A DNA stretch of 11,920 nucleotides, taken from the NCBI GenBank assembly GCA_016786965.1, contig JAEUVL010000005.1:1-11920 (forward strand). Direction: 5' to 3'. Origin of the DNA: Chitinophagaceae bacterium. GTDB lineage: Bacteria > Bacteroidota > Bacteroidia > Chitinophagales > Chitinophagaceae. Below are positions 7,100 through 11,920 of this stretch, in pieces. Under the pieces are notes generated by a model. It saw nothing but the letters and a program-made list of their open reading frames with translations, did no database searches and was not told the DNA's origin. Both the position numbers and the translations under genes were made by a program. How positions within the stretch are numbered: position 1 is the first letter of the stretch; every line of letters starts with the position of its first letter.

Positions 7100-7798
7100 T
7101 TACAGATCACCCAACTGCGGCCTAACTACAATATCCTCCACACAGGCCCCTGGAGACAACTGGCTGGCCGCATATACCAGCTTGGCTATATCTGTTGCTT
7201 CCATAATTCGATGGGCTGTATTGTCAAAATTGCCCCAGGAATCAGTGAACACAGCCCCTGGAAATACCGATGTTACTTTTATGTTAAAGGGCTTCAACTC
7301 TTCCCGCAGGTTCTTACTAAAGCCGTGTAATGCGTACTTGCTGATACTATAAGCACCACCATTGGCATAAGCCTTCAAAGCAGCAATGGAACAAATATTG
7401 AAAATATGGCCTGCTTTATGTTCCATCATAACTGGCAGAACGGTCCGGGTAAAATGGTAAGCACTGAACAAATTGATGGCTAACTGTTCTTCCAGCAAGC
7501 CCTCTCTCTCATTATAGATACTGCCGGGCTCAAAAGCGCCGGCATTATTGATAATTATATCAGGGATGGCATGTTCTATAGCCCAAGCCCCAAAATCCTT
7601 GGCCTGTTCTTTTTTGCTCAGGTCATAAGGTTTTGCCTTTACAGAAATCGCCGGGTACTTTGTTTGCAATTCTTCCATTGTTTTATACAATTGCACTTCC
7701 CCACGGCTGGTTAAAAAAAGATGATGGCCGTTAGCTGCAAAAATTTCAGCTATGGCTTTGCCGATTCCTTTGGAAGCGCCGGTGATAATGATGTTCAT
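7100..7798 (-). CDS. Short-chain dehydrogenase/reductase (SDR)
   Basis: A classical NAD(P)-dependent oxidoreductase of 232 residues with a Rossmann fold. It shows the cofactor glycine motif TGASKGIG (6-13), Asp59 for adenine binding, NNAG (84-87) and the catalytic set Asn109, Ser137, Tyr150 and Lys154 (YSISK). The substrate is not readable from sequence; the protein is cytoplasmic and resembles the unassigned 3-ketoacyl-reductase-like SDRs. The frame is open up to 7843, but MNIIITGASKG at 7798 is the standard SDR beginning, and a strong promoter element (7840-7848) overlaps the longer start, so 7798 is chosen. It is divergent from the HAD gene with 59 bases between start codons. batD follows 100 bases downstream, perhaps on the same transcript, without functional evidence for a link. 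Confidence 0.92.
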   Translation of the reverse strand: MNIIITGASKGIGKAIAEIFAANGHHLFLTSRGEVQLYKTMEELQTKYPAISVKAKPYDLSKKEQAKDFGAWAIEHAIPDIIINNAGAFEPGSIYNEREGLLEEQLAINLFSAYHFTRTVLPVMMEHKAGHIFNICSIAALKAYANGGAYSISKYALHGFSKNLREELKPFNIKVTSVFPGAVFTDSWGNFDNTAHRIMEATDIAKLVYAASQLSPGACVEDIVVRPQLGDL

Positions 7799-7832
7799 GT
7801 AAGATTCGCTATTAAGTATTGAATATTTCCGG

Positions 7833-7841
7833 TTTCTTTGC
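7833..7841 (+). promoter_or_regulatory. Likely -7 element for the HAD gene (TTTCTTTGC)
   Basis: Seven of eight positions fit TAnnTTTG, with the following pyrimidine also right. No good -33 box is seen 17-23 bases upstream. It touches the SDR -7 element head to head: together they form the palindrome TTTGCAAA (7837-7844). A start near 7846 would give a leader of about 12 bases. Confidence 0.35.
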
Positions 7842-7869
7842 AAATCTACAATCTCTTATGAAGTACAAA
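7840..7869 (-). promoter_or_regulatory. Promoter for the SDR gene (TTTG-N17-TAGATTTGC)
   Basis: Read on the minus strand: a -33 element TTTG (7866-7869), a 17-base spacer, then TAGATTTG (7841-7848) followed by C. Both match the Bacteroidota consensus exactly, with spacing at the short end of the accepted range. Transcription would start near 7835 and leave about 37 bases before ATG 7798. The -33 box sits inside codons 3-4 of the divergent HAD gene. Confidence 0.65.
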
Positions 7870-8568
7870 CACCTTTTCTTCGACCTTGATCATACGCTTT
7901 GGGATTTTGAAGCCAATAGCCGACAGACATTACAGGAATTGTATGATCAACTGGAGCTGGAAAAACTTGGCGTGAACGATTTCGGCCTGTTTCATAAAAA
8001 TTACCTGGCACATAATGATAAACTTTGGGAACGCTACCGCAATGGATACATTAAAGTGGACGAACTGCGCTGGAAGAGAATGTGGCTTACGCTGCTTGAT
8101 TTCAAGATTGCCAACGAGCCACTGGCAAGGGAAATGGGCAACCAATTTCTTGACCTGCTGCCTACCCGCAAACTTCTTTTCCCTTACACCACAGAGATAC
8201 TTGATTATTTAAGCAGGAAAAAATATCAACTGCATCTTATCACCAACGGGTTTGAAAAAACGCAACATAGCAAATTAAAAAGCTCCGGATTAGATAAATA
8301 CTTTGCAGAAGTAATAACCTCTGAAGGCAGCAACAGCCTGAAACCCAAAAAAGAGATATTTGAGTATGCATTTCAAAAAACAGGAGCTATACCACACGAA
8401 AGCATCATGATCGGCGACACAGTAGATGTGGATATACTTGGTGCTATGAATGCTGGCATTGACCAGGTACATGTAAATCATCTGACCAAAGAGCAGGTGC
8501 CTGTGTCTGAGAACAGGTTTGCTACTTATACGGTCTTCTCTTTAAAAGAATTGGAACAGTTATTTTAA
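7858..8568 (+). CDS. yjjG: HAD-family nucleotidase, YjjG type
   Basis: A 236-residue haloacid dehalogenase-type phosphatase. YjjG enzymes remove phosphate from nucleoside monophosphates, notably non-canonical pyrimidine nucleotides, and so help keep the nucleotide pool clean. Motif I is FFDLDHTLWDF with nucleophile Asp9 and acid/base Asp11. Motif II is Thr129 in LITNGF, the motif III lysine is in SLKPKKEIF (Lys162/164), and motif IV is MIGDTVDVDILGA with Asp187 and Asp192. The helical cap (about 16-105) with LWERYRNGYI is as in YjjG. The start at ATG 7858 is chosen because MKYKHLFFDLDHT is the family beginning; a TTG at 7819 would add 13 residues with no family match. It is a single-gene unit, divergent from the SDR and convergent with psd (15-base gap). 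Substrate range is inferred from family only. Confidence 0.88.
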   Translation: MKYKHLFFDLDHTLWDFEANSRQTLQELYDQLELEKLGVNDFGLFHKNYLAHNDKLWERYRNGYIKVDELRWKRMWLTLLDFKIANEPLAREMGNQFLDLLPTRKLLFPYTTEILDYLSRKKYQLHLITNGFEKTQHSKLKSSGLDKYFAEVITSEGSNSLKPKKEIFEYAFQKTGAIPHESIMIGDTVDVDILGAMNAGIDQVHVNHLTKEQVPVSENRFATYTVFSLKELEQLF

Positions 8569-8574
8569 AGAGAA
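8536..8574. repeat. 12-bp perfect inverted repeat across the yjjG stop codon
   Basis: TTCTCTTTAAAA (8536-8547) pairs perfectly with TTTTAAAGAGAA (8563-8574) around a 15-base loop. It spans the last codons and TAA of the HAD gene and ends ten bases before the psd stop. Neither strand has a T-tract outside the stem, but it could form a 3'-end hairpin in both converging transcripts. Confidence 0.45.
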
Positions 8575-8583
8575 AGAATACGT

Positions 8584-9240
8584 CTACCAGGTCGCAATCA
8601 CCGTAACTCCGCCTTTTGGTTTATCACCAATATTTACCAGGATCTTTGCATCCAGTGGCAACAAGAGATCAACCCTTGAGCCGAATTTGATAAAGCCCAT
8701 TTCATCTGTTTGCTTTACCTGCTGCCCAGGCTGGAGATAATTGCAGATACGTTTGGCCAATGCACCGGCTATTTGTTTTACCAGTATTTCTTTACCGTTC
8801 TTGCGAAAAACAACAGAATGCCGTTCATTTTCAGTGGAAGATTTGGGGTGCCAGGCCACGAGGTACTTGCCTTTGTGGTATTCGCTGTACACCACTTCGC
8901 CGGCTACCGGGTTGCGGTTTACATGCACATTCAGCGGACTCATAAAAATGGATACCTGCATCCTGCGGTCTGTAAAGTATTCATCGGCCTGCACTTCTTC
9001 TATCACCACCACTTTGCCATCGGCAGGAGCAATGATAGCATTGTCCTGAATAGTTAGTTCTCTTTTGGGGAGCCTGAAAAACGATATGAGAAAAATTAGC
9101 AACCCTAAGGTGCCGAAGAAGATCAGCCAGCTTAACAGGGGCAGGGAATAGCTAAGGAAATAAAAAGACAGAACATTAATGATACCGAAGATAATGGTAC
9201 TCAGTGCGATCGTTTTATAGCCTTCTTTGTGGATGGTCAT
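8584..9240 (-). CDS. psd: Phosphatidylserine decarboxylase, short form
   Basis: Psd converts phosphatidylserine to phosphatidylethanolamine using a pyruvoyl group that forms by self-cleavage. This 218-residue protein is the short form found in Bacteroidota and archaea. Two membrane helices (about 11-31 and 34-54) are followed by APADGKVV (71-78), IFMSPLNVHVNRNP (98-111, with His106) and GFIKFGSRVD (182-191). Cleavage is expected between Gly187 and Ser188, giving a beta chain of 187 residues and a small alpha chain of 31. ATG 9240 is chosen because it puts the usual short N-terminus before the first helix; the longer frame to 9387 overlaps the upstream gene. It follows the beta-barrel gene by 43 bases, in the cluster with cdsA, which supplies CDP-diacylglycerol for the phosphatidylserine synthase step (that synthase gene is not in the window). 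Confidence 0.94.
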   Translation of the reverse strand: MTIHKEGYKTIALSTIIFGIINVLSFYFLSYSLPLLSWLIFFGTLGLLIFLISFFRLPKRELTIQDNAIIAPADGKVVVIEEVQADEYFTDRRMQVSIFMSPLNVHVNRNPVAGEVVYSEYHKGKYLVAWHPKSSTENERHSVVFRKNGKEILVKQIAGALAKRICNYLQPGQQVKQTDEMGFIKFGSRVDLLLPLDAKILVNIGDKPKGGVTVIATW

Positions 9241-9283
9241 GCTGATAGTTTCGGAAACGAAAATATGTAATTGTAAGGGAATA

Positions 9284-9985
9284 TCAGAATCGATAAGAAA
9301 CACGAAAGCCCAAATTGAGCTGTGTGCGGGTAAGCTTCCCTTCGTAACGGTAAGAGGAGAGTGGCTTGATATTAAACAACCCAACATTCCTGATCTTCTC
9401 CGGATTTTCTACGGCTGAATAAGTAGTATTAATATACCTTATACCATAGCCAAAAGAGGTTTCAAAATAAAAATTATCAATAACCCTTGCAGAGAGCCCA
9501 AATTGCCCTGTTAGAGTTTGAACAGGGCTGCTTACGCTGGCACTGGTAAAAGTGTACACGCTGTCATCCTGGAAAGTATCATAATATCGGTCGGCTTTAC
9601 CGATATCAAATTTTCGGCTGGCTGTGGTAAACTGTAATCCAAAATAAGGAATAACCCTGTTGGTATTTGCAGATAAATAATACCTGGCTTCTGCTTTATA
9701 CTTGAAGTATCGTTTGTTTAAGGCAGTAGAATCAAAATCGTCATTTTTTTCCGTTTGAAGGGACACTTCATTCAGCAATGATATCTTTGGAGTGAAAAAA
9801 AATTCAACACCGGGTTGCAGACTGAATGGGTTTCCGGGTAAGGGCACAGTGCCGGGTGATAAACTGACTGCCCAGCGTTTTGCTTCAGGCGTATTTTCGG
9901 GCTGAGCATAACATGAAAAACAAATACAGATTGCCGCTGAAAAATACAAGAGGCAGTATTTCATATGTTTCAAGCTTACTTTCAT
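9284..9985 (-). CDS. Putative outer-membrane beta-barrel protein
   Basis: I do not recognise a named family. The 233-residue protein has a Sec signal peptide (hydrophobic YCLLYFSAAICICFSCYA, probable cut before Gln28). Alternating polar and aromatic strands follow, for example YFKYKAEARYYLSA (93-106), VIPYFGLQFTTA (111-122), FYFETSFGYGIRYI (172-185) and TQLNLGFRVSYRF (221-233). The C-terminal Phe with alternating hydrophobics is the usual ending of outer-membrane barrels, and eight to ten short strands would fit. ATG 9985, 14 bases after the cdsA stop, is preferred; ATG 9964 would give 226 residues and also keep a signal peptide. It sits between cdsA and psd on one transcript, which suggests an envelope role, perhaps only by co-expression. 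A lipoprotein is unlikely, as the region before Cys25 is not a good lipobox. Confidence 0.75.
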   Translation of the reverse strand: MKVSLKHMKYCLLYFSAAICICFSCYAQPENTPEAKRWAVSLSPGTVPLPGNPFSLQPGVEFFFTPKISLLNEVSLQTEKNDDFDSTALNKRYFKYKAEARYYLSANTNRVIPYFGLQFTTASRKFDIGKADRYYDTFQDDSVYTFTSASVSSPVQTLTGQFGLSARVIDNFYFETSFGYGIRYINTTYSAVENPEKIRNVGLFNIKPLSSYRYEGKLTRTQLNLGFRVSYRF

Positions 9986-9999
9986 ACATAATTTGCTGC

Positions 10000-10887
10000 T
10001 CAGCTCATAAATAGTACAATATAGAACCACACAAAGGGGATTGCCAGCAGCAGTGAATCAAATCTATCTAAAAAGCCACCGTGGCCAGGCATGAGAGTAC
10101 CACTGTCCTTAACCCCTGCAAGGCGTTTGAGTTTGGATTCAAGAAGATCGCCAATAGTGCCAAAGACAGCCGACAATCCGGCTATTGTCAGGATACTTTT
10201 TACGTCAAAATCAAATTGCCAGGCTACTAAGCCAGTAACTGATACTGCCAGTATAATTCCACCAATAGTCCCCTCCCATGTCTTTTTTGGTGAGATCTTT
10301 GACAATGGAGTTCTCCCAATAAATGACCCTACGATATATGCCATCGTATCATTTATCCATATAGATGCTATAATGGTACACGGCACAACGACTACATGCC
10401 AGGCAGGAGTAATTACATGGTCAATACTCATCTCCGCAATAAAAAAATCTCTTCTCAAGTCCATCATCAGTCCCCAACTCAATGAAATATACAACAGCCC
10501 GAAAAAGGAATGAGCAATATTTTTTAGCCGAATATTTTTGGTAAAAAGTAATTCTGTGATAGGTAAAAGAAAGACAATGATGAGCCCAAGCCACCAACCG
10601 ATCTCGTGCAGGCGTATGCCCAAAAGGACATAAGCATCGCCCGTGAACCACAGCATTCCGCACCAGCCGGCCAGCATTACCCCGTATTTATGAAAAGGCG
10701 TTAATTCTTTGTACCCGGGGTCGATAAGTGCTACTAGTTTCTGGTATTCTATCCAGCAACCAAAATGAATGATGGAAAATAATACGAAAAAACTCCAGTG
10801 GTTCCACACCAGACCAAACAGCATCACTGCGGCGAAGATGACAGCGGTTAATGCTCTTGTTCTAAATGTCTGAAGATTGAATGCCAT
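10000..10887 (-). CDS. cdsA: Phosphatidate cytidylyltransferase (CDP-diacylglycerol synthase)
   Basis: CdsA activates phosphatidic acid with CTP to give CDP-diacylglycerol, the precursor of all the cell's phospholipids. It is an inner-membrane protein of 295 residues with about eight hydrophobic segments. The diagnostic signature is complete near the C-terminus: SKLKRLAGVKDSGTLMPGHG followed by GFLDRFD. The upstream conserved stretch INDTMAYIVGSFIGRTPLS with SPKKTWEGTIGG is also present, carrying the acidic and Lys residues of the active site. The start at 10887 gives MAFNLQTFRTRALTAVIF, where the first helix begins at once; the frame stays open to 10998, but that addition is hydrophilic and unlike CdsA. 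The CPBP gene ends 147 bases upstream, and the beta-barrel gene and psd follow closely, which fits a phospholipid operon. Confidence 0.95.
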   Translation of the reverse strand: MAFNLQTFRTRALTAVIFAAVMLFGLVWNHWSFFVLFSIIHFGCWIEYQKLVALIDPGYKELTPFHKYGVMLAGWCGMLWFTGDAYVLLGIRLHEIGWWLGLIIVFLLPITELLFTKNIRLKNIAHSFFGLLYISLSWGLMMDLRRDFFIAEMSIDHVITPAWHVVVVPCTIIASIWINDTMAYIVGSFIGRTPLSKISPKKTWEGTIGGIILAVSVTGLVAWQFDFDVKSILTIAGLSAVFGTIGDLLESKLKRLAGVKDSGTLMPGHGGFLDRFDSLLLAIPFVWFYIVLFMS

Positions 10888-11034
10888 ATCATAATATTTA
10901 GAAAAGCCATCTTTTAAACGATATGTTTGCCAGCTCTGCAGAATTACAGAATGCTGAAGTTTTCGGTCCGGCCTGGGGGCTGGAACAAGTTGCAACAAAC
11001 GATGATAGAAGTACTCCGGATGGGCTCATTGCAT
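10888..11034. other. 147-base gap between the CPBP gene and cdsA
   Basis: No clear promoter or terminator is seen. The stretch is richer in G and C than its surroundings and is open in several frames. On + a frame from ATG 10923 reads like protein for 46 codons before running antisense into the CPBP gene; on - a 43-codon frame exists as well. A small hairpin, CCGGCC-TGGG-GGCTGG, lies near 10970-10985. Confidence 0.4.
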
Positions 11035-11920
11035 TTAAAATGGGTGATCTTTATTTAGAATTGCATCATCTGCATACACTTCTTCATACGTTACTGTTGA
11101 TCGCTTTTTCATCCAAACAAAAGATGCAGCCACCAGTGCTGCACTTATTGCCCCTCCCAATGCCAGGGATGATATTTTTGTGGTCGGCTCATCATTCAGC
11201 ATAGACGGGTAAAAATAAGCCAGTACGATCAGCAACGCATCATATACAAAATGACCAAGTATGGCCACCCACAAACTGCCGCTGTACCAATACATGGCAC
11301 CCAGAAAAATACCAAGTACCAGCCTGGGTAAAAATCCATAGAACTGCAGATGTATGGCTGAAAATAATATAGCTGAAATGATAATGCCTGCCCAGGGATT
11401 TTTAAACATTTTGATCAGCAACCGTTGCGCCATACCACGAAAAAGTAATTCTTCACCCACCGCTGCCAGTGCGGCAATACAAATGATATTTAAAATAAGG
11501 TCTTTTATAGTATGGGCACTTAAGAGAACCTTTGTGATCTTGGCGGCTTCTTTTTCTTTATCCTGCATCCATTGCGCAATGCCCGATGGAAACTGAACAG
11601 TACGGTTCCACTCGCCCAGAATCTGGACCAGCGGTATAGAGATCACCATCAGCCCGATTCCCATAAAAAAGTATCCTGTTTCAGACGGCGCTTTTAAACC
11701 CAGGTATTTTTTGCCATTAGTACTGAAAAGCCAGGTGCAAAGAAATACAGGGATGCAAAAAAAACTGATAAATTGAACAATCTGTGTTCCCCTGATAATA
11801 AAACTCAAGCCGGGTTTTGTGTAATCCCATTTGGAAGGGTCGCTCACCTCCAGTATGCTCTTGCCGGTAATCGTGGCAAGGATCTGGGTTCCAAGCAGGC
11901 CCACTACAAAAAGGCTAACT
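11035..11920 (-). CDS. CPBP family intramembrane metalloprotease (5' end outside window)
   Basis: CPBP (CAAX protease/bacteriocin-processing, 'Abi') proteins are membrane proteases or scaffolds; in bacteria most have no known substrate. The visible 295 residues carry all three motifs in order: EELLFRG (EExxxR, about 11434-11454), FSAIH (FxxxH, His near 11352) and HFVYD (HxxxN/D, His near 11253). About seven to eight hydrophobic segments are present, with a last helix (ISAALVAASFVWM) and a hydrophilic tail ending NKDHPF. The frame runs past the right edge without a stop. The residue at 11904 is a GTG (Val) in the middle of the first hydrophobic segment (SLFVVGLLGTQILATI), so it is not the start. 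It lies upstream of cdsA on the same strand, with 147 bases between, and may head the phospholipid cluster; no immunity or bacteriocin gene is near. Confidence 0.9.
   Translation of the reverse strand, partial: VSLFVVGLLGTQILATITGKSILEVSDPSKWDYTKPGLSFIIRGTQIVQFISFFCIPVFLCTWLFSTNGKKYLGLKAPSETGYFFMGIGLMVISIPLVQILGEWNRTVQFPSGIAQWMQDKEKEAAKITKVLLSAHTIKDLILNIICIAALAAVGEELLFRGMAQRLLIKMFKNPWAGIIISAILFSAIHLQFYGFLPRLVLGIFLGAMYWYSGSLWVAILGHFVYDALLIVLAYFYPSMLNDEPTTKISSLALGGAISAALVAASFVWMKKRSTVTYEEVYADDAILNKDHPF

Noticed and set aside
10888..10998. 37-residue N-terminal extension of CdsA
   Set aside because: Hydrophilic, unlike any CdsA start; MAFNLQTFRTR at 10887 fits the family.
11035..11904. CPBP gene starting at GTG 11904
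   Set aside because: The frame is open to the window edge and 11904 lies inside a hydrophobic helix, so the true start is beyond the window.
1..11920. Defence system, phage or mobile element
   Set aside because: No transposase, integrase, nuclease-ATPase pair, toxin-antitoxin pair, CRISPR repeat or tRNA was seen; the CPBP protease alone has no defence context.

Overview
The window reads as an ordinary chromosomal housekeeping region of a Bacteroidota bacterium, most likely of the Chitinophagales/Chitinophagaceae. This placement rests on the GldH gliding-type lipoprotein, a BatD (oxygen-tolerance/aerotolerance family) protein, a LpxD of Bacteroidota type, a short Psd, clear TAnnTTTG (-7) promoter elements, and the absence of strong Shine-Dalgarno sequences. 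I see no tRNA, rRNA, CRISPR array, insertion sequence, integrase or phage gene.

Left part (1-1968). The 3' end of an unrecognised gene (+) converges on a stand-alone lpxD-like gene (-). A 730-base intergenic region follows. It holds the lpxD promoter and, on the other strand, a textbook intrinsic terminator that belongs to no protein gene. Just upstream of that terminator are two small look-alike hairpins, so a short structured RNA may be encoded here.

Centre-left (1969-5216, all +): yicC (RNase-related), gldH (lipoprotein, TTG start just behind a promoter element), then a sensor histidine kinase and an OmpR-type response regulator that form one two-component system. The spacing suggests gldH, kinase and regulator are co-transcribed.

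Centre (5221-8568): batD and an upstream short-chain dehydrogenase (both -), with a YjjG-like HAD nucleotidase (+) divergent from the dehydrogenase. The 59-base divergent spacer carries two -7 elements face to face around a TTTGCAAA palindrome, so the two promoters appear to overlap physically.

Right part (8584-11920, all -): a CPBP intramembrane protease (5' end outside the window), cdsA, a small outer-membrane-type beta-barrel protein, and psd. CdsA makes CDP-diacylglycerol and Psd makes phosphatidylethanolamine, so this is a phospholipid-synthesis cluster with an envelope protein inserted between the two enzymes.

No wholly new system stands out. The points most worth a second look are the orphan terminator and its possible small RNA, the LpxD that has the main catalytic His but a Thr where the second conserved His should be, and the overlapping divergent promoters.
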